Positions 25,011-33,684 of a stretch of 64,000 nucleotides of DNA are shown here, in pieces. The notes beneath the pieces are model-generated. The model saw only the letters and a list, made by a program, of their open reading frames with translations, did no database searches and was not told where the DNA came from. Every line of letters begins with the position of its first letter. Position 1 is the first letter of the stretch. Origin of the DNA: Vibrio breoganii (GTDB lineage Bacteria > Pseudomonadota > Gammaproteobacteria > Enterobacterales > Vibrionaceae); contig NZ_CP016179.1 of assembly GCF_001677275.1 (NCBI RefSeq), forward strand, positions 248,001 through 312,000, in the 5' to 3' direction. The translations under genes were made by a program, and so were the position numbers.

Positions 25011-26223
25011 TGTTTCTCTGCTGTGGCGCTGCGTTACCTGCATACAATCTATCAATGATATTTAAAGGGGGCGCGAAGGAAGTCATTGTCTCTTGTTCAA
25101 TACTATAGGCTGTGTAAATGCCTTCTCTGTCATGGGTGTTGTGCATCGAAGCAATCTGATTGAGGAAGCCAAGATTGAGGGGCAGTGACAGCTTTAGCCA
25201 GTCATACTGCATCTCACAAAATAATCGGTAGGATTTTTTAATCCAGATTTCTTCGGGTAGTGGGTGCGTGCGTTTCACTTCCAGGCGACCTGTGCCGGTG
25301 TTAGCTCTCATCTTAAAGTCAGTAAGGTGACTCAGTTCATTAAATGCCTGTACAAGATAGGATTCTAGGTTTTCCTGAATTGCTGGCACATAGAGAGTGC
25401 TTGGGTATGACTGTGGAGTATAGGTGTAATGTGAGCTCTCCAAGGCAATGTAGTCAATGTGCAAAGCGAGGAGGAGTTTATCTTGCTGGGTAGCAATGAT
25501 CAGTGTGCCAGGCGGGTTCACTTGCTGTCCGTCATTGGGGAACAGTCGAGCCGTGGTCATTGTAAAATCAAAGCAGGGAATAAGGTAATAGGTGACATCA
25601 AGAGAGGTAAATTCCGTCATCTTGAATGTCTGTTCGTTCGATTCCAGCGCTTTAATGTGTATTTTATGGTTGGGGTCTCTGATGTCAGGCTGGCGAGAGG
25701 TCAGGCCAAAGCGTTTGAGTGTCAGTTCTATCTGTTTGAAGTCATGGCGCTTGAAGTTCATGGCTTCTTTTGTTTTGACTGGTATGACGCTAGGTAACGA
25801 CTCTCTGCCTTCTCGGTAAAAAGCTTCGATAACAAGGTGGTCGAAAGTGGAAATATCTCGGTTTGAGCGTAGTTTGCTCTTTACTGAATCTATTCCGTAT
25901 TTCACGCTAAATAAATCGGCAAGTAATATCTTTGGAAACGCCTTAATAACTGCTTCTGGGAATTTCCCAGACTTATTCATATTGGACAATACTTTCTCGT
26001 GGGCATCGTCTGCGCTCATGCTTTCAATGCGAAAGCTGGATGCGGTGCCTTGGTAGAAAATATCTGATTGGCTTTGGTATCCAAGTATTAGTGCTGAGAG
26101 ATCATTACGGTGCTTCCCAAAAGTAATATCAATTGAGAACTCATCTTTCATTGTGAGTAGCCATGCCTTGATGGCAGGTATTACTGAGTTGGTATCTGAG
26201 TAATGAAGCGGTAGTTTAATCAT
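25000..26223 (-). CDS. Hypothetical protein, first gene of coupled pair
   Basis: 407 residues, soluble, no signal peptide, no recognised domain; the central part is beta-rich. Coupled to the small membrane protein gene at 24822. A minus-strand -10-like TGTAAT (26264-26259) starts 44.5 bp from the centre of CRP-S-like site 8, suggesting that site drives this gene. Confidence 0.6.
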   Translation of the reverse strand: MIKLPLHYSDTNSVIPAIKAWLLTMKDEFSIDITFGKHRNDLSALILGYQSQSDIFYQGTASSFRIESMSADDAHEKVLSNMNKSGKFPEAVIKAFPKILLADLFSVKYGIDSVKSKLRSNRDISTFDHLVIEAFYREGRESLPSVIPVKTKEAMNFKRHDFKQIELTLKRFGLTSRQPDIRDPNHKIHIKALESNEQTFKMTEFTSLDVTYYLIPCFDFTMTTARLFPNDGQQVNPPGTLIIATQQDKLLLALHIDYIALESSHYTYTPQSYPSTLYVPAIQENLESYLVQAFNELSHLTDFKMRANTGTGRLEVKRTHPLPEEIWIKKSYRLFCEMQYDWLKLSLPLNLGFLNQIASMHNTHDREGIYTAYSIEQETMTSFAPPLNIIDRLYAGNAAPQQRNNEN

Positions 26224-26300
26224 TGTCTACATGGTATCGAATTGAAATTTTCGACATCATTACAGTCAATACGCTGGTGGTTAAGTGACCGTTGAGTTTT

Positions 26301-26316
26301 TGAGTAGTGTCTCGCA
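26301..26316 (-). promoter_or_regulatory. CRP-S-like site 8, between divergent genes
   Basis: Minus strand TGCGA-GACACT-ACTCA then AAAAAC; plus strand TGAGT-AGTGTC-TCGCA then AAAG. The spacing-compatible -10 is on the minus strand towards the 407-residue protein; the plus-strand operon at 26446 starts 130 bp away. Confidence 0.55.
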
Positions 26317-26445
26317 AAAGCGCTAGTTGCCGGCTTTTTTGAATCGTCACTCCCTTTCCTGTGGTTGCTCTTGTTCATACAGACCTGAAACCGATTCTGG
26401 TTTAGGTCGCGAAAGCGAGAGTTAACGCAATGTAAGGAACTTAGT

Positions 26446-26889
26446 ATGACTGTAAGACTTAAGAAGGTGTGGGTGTGGAACGCGAAAGGCGTTGATGTGC
26501 TTGGGAATGAGATTAATCGTGTTGAAGTCACGATTTCGTACTGTGATGGTACGTTGGAATCGCCTAAGGGCTATCGTCTAGGTGTCGCTGCTGTATATCA
26601 GGAGCCAGCCGAAGGTTTTGGTTATTTGCGTCGTTCATCCGGTAAAGGATGGTTTCACTTTGTAGAACCTGCAGGGCGTTTTAGTTTAAAAAGACTGGAT
26701 GCGCTTGAAAATTATTTTGCGGAAGATTCTTATGAATCAGATGCAAAGGTGATTGCAGGAATGCTTAAAGCGTGTGGTGTTGGTAGTACCGTTCAATTAT
26801 TGAATGGCTATTCTCCGATGCCCTTTCATATTGCAAAGGCCATTAAGGCGGAGTTGGGGATTGAAGATTCTGAGGTGGATGTATGTTGA
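26446..26889 (+). CDS. Hypothetical protein, first gene of coupled trio
   Basis: 147 residues with AAGGA 8 nt before the ATG. Beta-rich N-terminal half, helical C-terminal half, no recognised domain. Its end overlaps the start of a cysteine-rich small gene, beginning a three-gene translationally coupled unit. Confidence 0.6.
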   Translation: MTVRLKKVWVWNAKGVDVLGNEINRVEVTISYCDGTLESPKGYRLGVAAVYQEPAEGFGYLRRSSGKGWFHFVEPAGRFSLKRLDALENYFAEDSYESDAKVIAGMLKACGVGSTVQLLNGYSPMPFHIAKAIKAELGIEDSEVDVC

Positions 26890-26999
26890 GTGTATGTGCG
26901 AATTGCATAGACGAAATATGCACCGGTCGTTGCACGGGAACGTGCAAACAGAATTCAACTTTTCTAATAACTGTTCTTCCTTATGAGGTAGCTCTATGA
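26883..26999 (+). CDS. Cysteine-rich small protein (38 aa)
   Basis: ATG 26883 (overlapping the previous stop by 7 nt, GAGGTGG 5 nt upstream) to TGA 26999 (overlapping the next ATG as ATGA). 38 residues with five cysteines in CANC----C---C---C spacing between residues 5 and 21. This could bind metal (zinc-knuckle-like) or form disulfides. Two-sided coupling and a strong ribosome-binding site make translation likely despite the size. No family recognised. Confidence 0.6.
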   Translation: MLSVCANCIDEICTGRCTGTCKQNSTFLITVLPYEVAL

Positions 27000-27364
27000 T
27001 TACCATTCGTTGCAAGTTTGCTAGGAAATCGGCTCGCACTTTAAGTGCTAAACCGTTGCGCAGTGTGCTTTATGTCCGTAGTGATTCTGGGAAACTGGAG
27101 CCTGTGGGTATTAAAGAGGCGGTACGTTTGGTGGAAGCGGGTGTTCCTGTTGACGATAAGGGTAAGTTGATGCGTTGTATGGATGATGCGCTACCTTATG
27201 CGGTAAAGACAATAGGTGGCAACTTTAGCTTCAAGGAGAGAGTGCAAATCAATCAGATGAAAAAATCTGATGATTTAAACTGGCTCCAGGCGCTCTACTT
27301 GCAGTGGAGTATGAATAACAATCCACCAGCTTGGAACGCTGCTGGCCTCAAGCTTGATGTGTAA
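26996..27364 (+). CDS. Hypothetical protein, third gene of coupled trio
   Basis: 122 residues, GAGG 6 nt before the ATG, which overlaps the stop of the cysteine-rich gene. The N-terminus is basic; a LQALYLQWSMNNNPPAWN segment lies near the C-terminus. No domain recognised. A long terminator follows. Confidence 0.6.
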   Translation: MITIRCKFARKSARTLSAKPLRSVLYVRSDSGKLEPVGIKEAVRLVEAGVPVDDKGKLMRCMDDALPYAVKTIGGNFSFKERVQINQMKKSDDLNWLQALYLQWSMNNNPPAWNAAGLKLDV

Positions 27365-27379
27365 ATCTTCTTAACTAAC

Positions 27380-27422
27380 AAACCCTCATTCGGCACAATT
27401 TATGTGCTGAGTGAGGGTTTTT
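27380..27422. terminator. Bidirectional 18-bp terminator
   Basis: AAACCCTCATTCGGCACA pairs with TGTGCTGAGTGAGGGTTT (two wobbles) followed by TT, between convergent genes. Confidence 0.85.
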
Positions 27423-27428
27423 CATTTT

Positions 27429-27761
27429 CTAAACGCAGTGCCAAGATTTCGCAGCGATGCTCGCGATCATGTTGGCGTTTCCGATAACGAGTTCAGAGGT
27501 TGCGATCGGGGTCTCTGAGTTTTCATCTTGCGTAATGAGTTTTCTTGGTTCTGGATGAAATTTCTTGAAGTATTCCGTGTACGCTTCGCGTGCGTCGGCA
27601 AAGAAGCCTGTGTGCTTTTGGGCGTCTTTAATCAAGAAGTTTTCAATTGCTTGAGGTTCACCTTTAACGAGAGATGTCATCTGTGTTGGGTGTGGATTGC
27701 TCATTTTAAGTGTCGTTAATGCGTACGATTTAATGACCTTAACTTTATCGATGCTATTCAT
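27429..27761 (-). CDS. Hypothetical protein
   Basis: 110 residues, helical, soluble, no recognised domain. Last gene of a three-gene minus-strand group (28333 to 27429) with short gaps of 7-10 bp. Confidence 0.55.
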   Translation of the reverse strand: MNSIDKVKVIKSYALTTLKMSNPHPTQMTSLVKGEPQAIENFLIKDAQKHTGFFADAREAYTEYFKKFHPEPRKLITQDENSETPIATSELVIGNANMIASIAAKSWHCV

Positions 27762-27768
27762 GTATCTA

Positions 27769-27960
27769 TTATTCCTTTGGGGTGTGGTATTCCTTGAGTG
27801 TTTTAGCCACGTTTTTTACGTAATCGCGCATTGCAAAAACATAAGTGGTAAACCGGTCACACGTATAGCCAGTGATGAATATCAAGGCGACTGTAGTGAC
27901 GATAATTGCGCCAATTGGTGCTACAAGAGCGCATAGAATCAAGAAAATACCTAGTTTCAT
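27769..27960 (-). CDS. Small membrane protein
   Basis: 63 residues with a long N-terminal hydrophobic region (about 3-32) and a basic C-terminal tail; probably a one- or two-pass inner-membrane protein. Middle gene of the minus-strand group. Confidence 0.6.
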   Translation of the reverse strand: MKLGIFLILCALVAPIGAIIVTTVALIFITGYTCDRFTTYVFAMRDYVKNVAKTLKEYHTPKE

Positions 27961-27970
27961 CAGTGATTGA

Positions 27971-28333
27971 TTACAGATTCGAGTAGTTAGAGTTAGACAG
28001 TGCGATGTTCGACGAAAGCTTATCCGTTACGAACAGTTTCCCGCATTTTGTGCTGGCCCCAAACTGAACCTCCCCCCCTTTAGTTATTACAGCATATACA
28101 GACACCTGATGTGCACCAAGTAAACTTAGTTGTAATGATGTGTCTGCTGTTCCATTTGCGCCCATTAAGAACCCGTCGCTCACGCAAAATGACTCTTGCG
28201 TATGTGGGTGCAGTTTAAGTTTGGTGATGCTGTGTTTTAGTAGGGCTTTGTCTGTGCACGATAGTGTTATGGAGAAGAATGCCTTGTCTTCTTCTTTCTC
28301 GTAGCGTTTGGCTCTAAGTTTAAGTTCTGTCAC
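27971..28333 (-). CDS. Hypothetical protein
   Basis: 120 residues, beta-rich, soluble, no recognised domain. First gene of the three-gene minus-strand group; divergent from the operon at 28519. Confidence 0.55.
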   Translation of the reverse strand: MTELKLRAKRYEKEEDKAFFSITLSCTDKALLKHSITKLKLHPHTQESFCVSDGFLMGANGTADTSLQLSLLGAHQVSVYAVITKGGEVQFGASTKCGKLFVTDKLSSNIALSNSNYSNL

Positions 28334-28422
28334 AGTGAGTAGATCCGCTCTGGTCTGGTTTCGTTGTGTATATGAAAACGATACTTAGAGTTGTGTGGGC
28401 CTGGAAAAGCATGGGTCATTTT

Positions 28423-28438
28423 TGAGAGATATCACGTA
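28423..28438 (+). promoter_or_regulatory. CRP-S-like site 9 (weaker)
   Basis: TGAGA-GATATC-ACGTA. The core palindrome is perfect but the flanks are degenerate, and no -10 at the usual spacing is convincing. It lies 96 bp upstream of the gene at 28519. Confidence 0.45.
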
Positions 28439-28518
28439 AGAATTTGTTGAGTAGGTATACCCACCCTTTAAATAGTGGACGATAGCGACTTCATTTTGTA
28501 AATGCGGAGTTGTTAGTC

Positions 28519-28866
28519 GTGGATCCAGTTTCACATCGAATGTTGAATCGCAGTCTTAAATTTGTTCGTGATACCGATACTCAAGATATCGCTCGCATCT
28601 ACTTTGATCATCAAGCCGAAGGGATTAGTGTTTTGGAGATATCTGAGAGATTAGATGTATCACAAGGCCGAGTTCGAACGTTGCGCCGTGGTCTGGAGAT
28701 TCGTCATTGCTGGGTATTCGAAAAAATCAGCCGCGATCACCACAAGTTATTGATGATAGATGTTGATGCAAAGCACACGGACTATTGCCCCAAAGAGATA
28801 GCTATTCAAATGCATCGAGAGAGAGAGTGTCAGTTCTCCCGCTTGATGGCTCAGATGGGAGTTTGA
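28519..28866 (+). CDS. Helix-turn-helix protein
   Basis: 115 residues from GTG 28519 (CGGAG 9 nt upstream; a TTG at 28510 lies too close to it). GISVLEISERLDVSQGRVRTLRRGL (about 36-60) is a clear helix-turn-helix. Probably a small DNA-binding regulator. The next gene begins 4 bp later. Confidence 0.6.
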   Translation: MDPVSHRMLNRSLKFVRDTDTQDIARIYFDHQAEGISVLEISERLDVSQGRVRTLRRGLEIRHCWVFEKISRDHHKLLMIDVDAKHTDYCPKEIAIQMHRERECQFSRLMAQMGV

Positions 28867-28870
28867 GATA

Positions 28871-29251
28871 ATGTACCCTACAGTCAAGCAAGTAAAACAA
28901 CTCGGTATTACTGTTGCCATTAACGACCGGATGGATCGTCGAGGTCATTCTGGTTGGTCGATTTATCCTGATGAGATAGTTTTGGGGTTTGCCTGGCGTG
29001 AGCGTTCGTTAAGTCCCTCATTCAAAGATGATGTACAGGTTGATATTAAAATTCTTGAGACCGGTGTTGTGCACACGGTATCGAATGGCGATATCGACTG
29101 GAAAACAGGTAACGTAAAGCACTTAGGTAAGTTTGCTTACTACAGGCCATCTATGTCGAACTGGAGTGTCATCCTTTGTCCGGTGCAGATACTAACTAAA
29201 GATCAGCGCAGAAAAGTTCAGCGTTGTCCTGTTTTAACTAGCGTTTCTTGA
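28871..29251 (+). CDS. Hypothetical protein
   Basis: 126 residues, beta-rich, basic, no recognised domain. Second gene of the unit that starts with the helix-turn-helix protein (4-bp gap). Confidence 0.55.
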   Translation: MYPTVKQVKQLGITVAINDRMDRRGHSGWSIYPDEIVLGFAWRERSLSPSFKDDVQVDIKILETGVVHTVSNGDIDWKTGNVKHLGKFAYYRPSMSNWSVILCPVQILTKDQRRKVQRCPVLTSVS

Positions 29252-29321
29252 TTGGAGATACATCGCAGCAATTAAGCGCTGAAGCTTCTATTGCGTGTAG
29301 TTAAGTCTTGAGGTGTTTGTA

Positions 29322-29558
29322 ATGAAATGTAGTTGGTGGCAGGTTGCCAAAATAAAGGTCAATATCGCGTATTTGCGCTGGGTTCAGGCGAGTTTGACTC
29401 GAACTTTAAATGATAAGCAGTCGATGCTAGAAATTCAGCAATTGGCTCGCACTGACGACAACTATATGGTTCACCTCTATTTTGAGGTAGGCATTATCAA
29501 GACAAGAATAAAGGCGCTATCTGAACGACTGTATGAGCAACGTGCTCGACTGAGTTGA
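29322..29558 (+). CDS. Small helical protein
   Basis: 78 residues from ATG 29322 with GAGG 8 nt upstream (a GTG at 29313 overlaps the ribosome-binding site). Charged, with heptad-like spacing in the C-terminal half, likely a coiled coil. Followed by a perfect terminator. Confidence 0.55.
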   Translation: MKCSWWQVAKIKVNIAYLRWVQASLTRTLNDKQSMLEIQQLARTDDNYMVHLYFEVGIIKTRIKALSERLYEQRARLS

Positions 29559-29578
29559 TGGTCTAGATTTATTACTAC

Positions 29579-29608
29579 AAAGGCGACAATAAGAATATTG
29601 TCGCCTTT
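29579..29608. terminator. Perfect 12-bp hairpin terminator
   Basis: AAAGGCGACAAT-AAGAAT-ATTGTCGCCTTT between convergent genes; works in both directions by composition. Confidence 0.8.
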
Positions 29609-29621
29609 GTGCATGTATCTG

Positions 29622-30149
29622 CTAGCTATTGACTGCAATGTTTGCGCATCGCGCATATGAATCCTTCACAGCTGCATCCACCAGCATGTCGTTCCCAATC
29701 GGGTTATCGACTTCTCTCACTTTCATGCCTTGAATGGCTTGCCATTTACCGACCTTGGTTAAGGTAGTGTAGTGATTTTCAAGTACTGACCAATAATCGT
29801 TGACTGGATCCGGTTCAAAAACAATAGTTTGGCTCTGTCCGGTCATGTTGTTTGTGTATTTTAATTCAATCGGCTTCTCTGCATCAAAGCCAATGATATT
29901 TAACGTTGCGTGCTTCATGATGGTTGGCTCTTCGTTTGGCATGGTCATTTTCACGGCCTGGACTCGAATAGCAGTATCGTTGTTGTATATATCGAGGTAA
30001 CAGGCCTTCATCATTTCGCTATCATCAAAGGAAGCTCTCACGTGCGTATCAAAGCTTTTGTCCTTTGCGAGAACTTCTATGTTTGGGTTTGCTAGTGCTG
30101 GAGCGGATAACAGGATGCATGCGGAAGATAGTAGTAGCAGTTTTTTCAT
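29622..30149 (-). CDS. Periplasmic hypothetical protein
   Basis: 175 residues with a clean signal peptide (cleavage after ALA). The mature protein is beta-rich with few cysteines and no recognised domain. Single gene, divergent from the PP-loop gene. Confidence 0.65.
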   Translation of the reverse strand: MKKLLLLSSACILLSAPALANPNIEVLAKDKSFDTHVRASFDDSEMMKACYLDIYNNDTAIRVQAVKMTMPNEEPTIMKHATLNIIGFDAEKPIELKYTNNMTGQSQTIVFEPDPVNDYWSVLENHYTTLTKVGKWQAIQGMKVREVDNPIGNDMLVDAAVKDSYARCANIAVNS

Positions 30150-30334
30150 GTGTGTTCTCTAGTCGCGGAAATCGATCCTTTAATGAGTCAGTTTTCCTTA
30201 ACTGATGTGAGTCTAGATCTTGTTTGTCCTCCACGGAAATGAGTAATTTTGATAGCTGAGATGTTCGGCGTGCATATCGCACTTCAAAAATGAAGTGGTG
30301 TCTGGTCGCTCCTGATAGATGTTTTTATTCTGAC

Positions 30335-30363
30335 GCTAAACCTTAAGGGTTAGCTGTCTTTTT
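30335..30363 (+). terminator. Hairpin plus T-run upstream of PP-loop gene
   Basis: GCTAAACC-TTAA-GGGTTAGC (one mismatch) followed by TGTCTTTTT. It lies about 80 bp before the start of the PP-loop gene with no plus-strand gene before it, so it may be an attenuator in that gene's leader. Confidence 0.45.
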
Positions 30364-30365
30364 GC

Positions 30366-30429
30366 ATACTCCGAAACGAATGGGGTCTAAGACCTTATTT
30401 GACATTACTTAACAGTAAATTTGGAGTAT
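30366..30429 (+). promoter_or_regulatory. Inverted repeat covering the RBS of the PP-loop gene
   Basis: ATACTCC (30366-30372) is complementary to GGAGTAT (30423-30429), which contains the GGAG Shine-Dalgarno of the gene starting at 30434. Smaller internal hairpins lie between them. Fits a leader that can hide the ribosome-binding site. Confidence 0.45.
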
Positions 30430-30433
30430 CGAC

Positions 30434-32299
30434 ATGAAAAAACTAGTAAAGAAAACTACTGAAATAAGCACAGTATCGCCCGAGGAATTTGAGCGAGTTC
30501 GCAGATATCGACAGCTCGCTGAGTCGGTTGTTAATAGAACGATCCCTAACTGGGATTGGACTGTAGATCTGGAGCAGTACAAGTTCATTTTTTGCGGTCA
30601 AAGCGGTGGTGTAGACAGTGCGGCATTAGCTGCAGTGGTTGCCATCAAAAACCCTGAGTTACCCATTACCTATGTGTTTAACGATACGGGGGTGGAGCCA
30701 GAGGCTATTTGGCCTGTGTTTGAACGCCTAGCGATGCTGGGTGTGAACATTCAGGTGCTCGGTAACAAGACGCTGTTTGATTTGATTGAAGGTGGTAATG
30801 GTTTCTTGCCATCCGCGCGAAATCGAAGCTGTACGAGTGAGCTTAAAATCAAGCCTTACAACGAGTTCATCACATCTAAAATCGAGGAAGTGGGTGGCTA
30901 TGACGACTCTAATGAGTCGAACGTGGCACTTAGTATTGCTGGGATACGATGGGACGAGCGTGATCGCGTAGGGCCAACTTTTGATGGTGCAGATGCAGAA
31001 ATGCCATTTGTGAGTCAGAAGGTGTCTAGAGAAGAGGTGTTAAATATAGCTTCTGAACTGGAATTGATTAACAGTTCTTACGCTGCCGGTCGCAGTCGTT
31101 CGGGTTGTGTTGGTTGTTTCTATATGAGCATTAATGAGCATATTGCTTTCTATCACGGCGATAGAAGGATGTTTCATAAGTTCGCTTCCTATGAGCGTCT
31201 TCCTGAATCATTGCTTGAGCGTTATAAGCGTGTACCTGATGGTTTTCCGTCACCCTACGGGTATTACACCTGTTACCCGCAGCCTGCGTTGCTGACTTTG
31301 GGTAAGCCCCATTTTGAGCAGCAAAATCTGTTCGGTCAAAGTGAACGAGTGGACGCTGAATCTAGCGTTACTTGGGATTGGCTAGATAAAGGTTTAGCAG
31401 ATAGCGTGCGAAAGGGTGAGTTGGAGGACAATGCGCAAGGTAGTGCCATTTTAAAAGCTAAGAAAAAGGCTAAGAAAGGTGCTAGCGCAGACTTTATCTC
31501 AATGTTTGATCTAGAGGAGGAATCCCCTGGTGAGTTGTTGGATGAATCTGAGTATGCGTTGAATCCAAGTGCGAATCCTGGTAATGATGAGCCCAAATAC
31601 ATTCCGGTTGATGTGGATAAGCTTCTTAATTCTTCATTGGAAGTTGTGACTCCAGAGTCGCAAAAGAAAAAGAAGAAAGCTAAGAAGATTAAGCCACCGA
31701 CAGAGGTGTTTGAGCAAGAGCGAGTTCTCTATGTTGCAGTGGAGCACTATCGTTATTCCGGTTTGATGTCGGGAGGTAGTGCCTCACCGATTGATGTATG
31801 GAGTAATCGCCTTGTGGTTTACTCGCCATCGGCGGCGGGGTTAGTTGATAGCTTGAAGGGTTATTACTATCACCGATACGTGTTGGCTCGTGCTTCGTTC
31901 TGCAGTTCTGAGCGCTATGACACTGAAAGTCACATCGCGGTGTATGCCATTAGGTTTCCTAAAGGTGTGTTACCGAAAGTGAACTACGGTGGTGATGCTT
32001 TTAGTTGGTTTCCAACTCGCAGTTATGCGGAGGTGGCTTACACAATTCAAGCAATTGAACGTGTCTGTCATACCTACGCTGCAAAACAAAGCATTAAGAT
32101 GCACAAAGAGGTGCCTATCGCAGGTTACCAAATGTCTCGTGATGTGGAGTATTTGGAGAGCCTAGAAGTTGAACCAGCATCGATGGGTGAAATCATCGGT
32201 ATGGGGCATTGGAGGCCACCGACGTTAGATGTTGCTCGTGAATTCTCTGAAGAGGAAATGAGTGGCACTGCACGTTGTTCTGTCTGTGCTGTTATATAA
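30434..32299 (+). CDS. PP-loop PAPS reductase-like protein with extra C-terminal domain
   Basis: 621 residues. An SGGVDS PP-loop (57-62), a VFNDTGVE segment (about 81-88), SARNRSCTSELKIKP with Cys133, and SGCVGCF with Cys225 and Cys228 place the first 290 residues in the PAPS-reductase/sulfurtransferase-like group seen in phages and in DndC-like DNA modification enzymes. It should adenylate or activate a substrate with ATP. A Lys/Glu-rich linker (about 330-430) leads to an unrecognised C-terminal domain ending in CSVC. Not a normal cysteine-biosynthesis enzyme by length. Context (methyltransferases, ParB-like protein nearby) favours nucleic-acid modification, but this is inference. Confidence 0.75.
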   Translation: MKKLVKKTTEISTVSPEEFERVRRYRQLAESVVNRTIPNWDWTVDLEQYKFIFCGQSGGVDSAALAAVVAIKNPELPITYVFNDTGVEPEAIWPVFERLAMLGVNIQVLGNKTLFDLIEGGNGFLPSARNRSCTSELKIKPYNEFITSKIEEVGGYDDSNESNVALSIAGIRWDERDRVGPTFDGADAEMPFVSQKVSREEVLNIASELELINSSYAAGRSRSGCVGCFYMSINEHIAFYHGDRRMFHKFASYERLPESLLERYKRVPDGFPSPYGYYTCYPQPALLTLGKPHFEQQNLFGQSERVDAESSVTWDWLDKGLADSVRKGELEDNAQGSAILKAKKKAKKGASADFISMFDLEEESPGELLDESEYALNPSANPGNDEPKYIPVDVDKLLNSSLEVVTPESQKKKKKAKKIKPPTEVFEQERVLYVAVEHYRYSGLMSGGSASPIDVWSNRLVVYSPSAAGLVDSLKGYYYHRYVLARASFCSSERYDTESHIAVYAIRFPKGVLPKVNYGGDAFSWFPTRSYAEVAYTIQAIERVCHTYAAKQSIKMHKEVPIAGYQMSRDVEYLESLEVEPASMGEIIGMGHWRPPTLDVAREFSEEEMSGTARCSVCAVI

Positions 32300-32321
32300 T
32301 TTACTAGCTTATTAAGTCATT

Positions 32322-32356
32322 CACTCCTTTTGGGGTGGATGACTTTTTATTTGAGT
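32322..32356 (+). terminator. Intrinsic terminator of PP-loop gene
   Basis: AAGTCATTCA pairs with TGGATGACTT (10 bp, one wobble) followed by a T-run. Confidence 0.8.
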
Positions 32357-32424
32357 CAACCTATTCGACGCCTTGCTCTGTTTGCACTACTCAGTGCCAG
32401 TATTGGTTGAATAGAGAATTTATA

Positions 32425-32841
32425 ATGAAGAAACTTACTTTGGCTTTAGCTGTAGCAGGGGTAACTCTGGTTGGTTGTGGAAAGGTGGAAGCCGAGATGT
32501 CTGATTCTCAGAATTTAGCAGGTAAGTGGCAAGTCACTCATTTGAATGGAGAAGTGATTGTTGCTGGTGGCGAGATTGTTAGGCCAAGCTTGTTGATTAC
32601 TGAGCGTATGGAGGTAAGTGGGAACGCGGGCTGTAATAATTTCATTGGACGCGCTGAATATGAGGCGGGGTCTTTTCGAATCCCTCACATGGGGATGACA
32701 ATGATGTTTTGTGCGATGCCGGCTATGGACGTTGAATCGACCTTTGCTGGTGCAATGAAGTCGTGGTCTGTTGTCTCGTTTGAAAATGAGACTCTGTACT
32801 TGGATGGTCCAAATGGTCAGGTTGTTCTAGAGCGATTCTGA
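32425..32841 (+). CDS. META-domain lipoprotein, HslJ-like
   Basis: 138 residues from ATG 32425, which starts a lipoprotein signal ending in LVGC; the frame is open from 32335 but that part overlaps the preceding terminator. The mature part fits the META domain: AGKWQVTHLNG near the start, GNAGCNNFIGRAEYE, then GMTMMFCAMPAMDVESTF. META proteins such as HslJ sit in the outer membrane and are linked to drug or heat resistance. Single gene. Confidence 0.8.
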   Translation: MKKLTLALAVAGVTLVGCGKVEAEMSDSQNLAGKWQVTHLNGEVIVAGGEIVRPSLLITERMEVSGNAGCNNFIGRAEYEAGSFRIPHMGMTMMFCAMPAMDVESTFAGAMKSWSVVSFENETLYLDGPNGQVVLERF

Positions 32842-32937
32842 CGACACGTTTTTTAGGGGATGCTGGGGATGCACTGTGTGCATCCTCTTCTTTATGGCTG
32901 GGTACCTGGCAGGTCATTGTGGTCGGTTTTGACATGA

Positions 32938-32966
32938 AAAAACCAAGTAATGAATACTTGGTTTTT
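32938..32966. terminator. Bidirectional perfect hairpin terminator
   Basis: AAAAACCAAGTA-ATGAA-TACTTGGTTTTT, 12-bp perfect stem between convergent genes. Confidence 0.85.
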
Positions 32967-32972
32967 CTGATT

Positions 32973-33176
32973 TTAGCCGAGACGATCTTTAATTAGGTCA
33001 TCTATTTCTTTGTACGAAATGCAAAGCAGGGTTCGCAACGTTTTCTTGCTGCATCCGTCTTTAACTAATCCTTTAATGACGTCCTTCTTGGCGAGTAATT
33101 GCTCTCTTGTGTAGAGTGGTTCGCCTCGCTTTGCCTCTTCAAGATTTGTTTTCATTTCTACTGCTGTGATAGCCAT
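32973..33176 (-). CDS. Small hypothetical protein
   Basis: 67 residues, basic and helical. KDGCSKKTLRTLLCISYKEIDDLI resembles a helix-turn-helix, so DNA binding is possible. Single gene with GGAG upstream. Confidence 0.5.
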   Translation of the reverse strand: MAITAVEMKTNLEEAKRGEPLYTREQLLAKKDVIKGLVKDGCSKKTLRTLLCISYKEIDDLIKDRLG

Positions 33177-33278
33177 ACATATTCTCCAGATAAACGGTTA
33201 AGTTTGATTTCGATAATTAATCAGGAGTAAGTAGGCTGAATCGCAATCTGTTGGAAAATGGTTGTGAAACATAATCGG

Positions 33279-33605
33279 TTAAACAGTTCCCATGAACATC
33301 ACAGAGACTTTAATCGGTGTGTCTAAAGGTGTTTTTTTAACGAGGCAGAGTTTGTTATCGGTCTCGATATTAAAACGCTTGTTCTTAACGATGATGGTTT
33401 CAAATGTATTTTGTGAGGAGTACGCTTGTGGTGTGACACCAAGGCTTCTTAGCTCGAGGCTGCATAGCTCATCTATACTTTGGATGATGCAGATACCGTT
33501 CGCGATAGAAGTGTCATCGAGCAGTTGCATTAGTGTGCTTGTAATGTCTGTATCTGACGGGCATTCTTCGCCGTCTAGTACGATGAATTCATTGTAGATT
33601 TTCAT
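33279..33605 (-). CDS. Hypothetical protein
   Basis: 108 residues from the ATG at 33605 (GAGAG upstream on the minus strand); the frame reaches 33701 but the extension overlaps CRP-S-like site 10. Mixed alpha/beta, no recognised domain. Confidence 0.55.
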   Translation of the reverse strand: MKIYNEFIVLDGEECPSDTDITSTLMQLLDDTSIANGICIIQSIDELCSLELRSLGVTPQAYSSQNTFETIIVKNKRFNIETDNKLCLVKKTPLDTPIKVSVMFMGTV

Positions 33606-33684
33606 TGCTCTCAATCTTGGCCTTTTATCGCAAGAAGGTAATTTAGGTGAGTCATGAGTATTCATAAATGAGCGGTAAAATATT

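Noticed and set aside
26414..26429. Extra CRP-S-like site AGCGA-GAGTTA-ACGCA
   Set aside because: Only 16 bp before the ATG at 26446, next to its ribosome-binding site; cannot act like the other sites.
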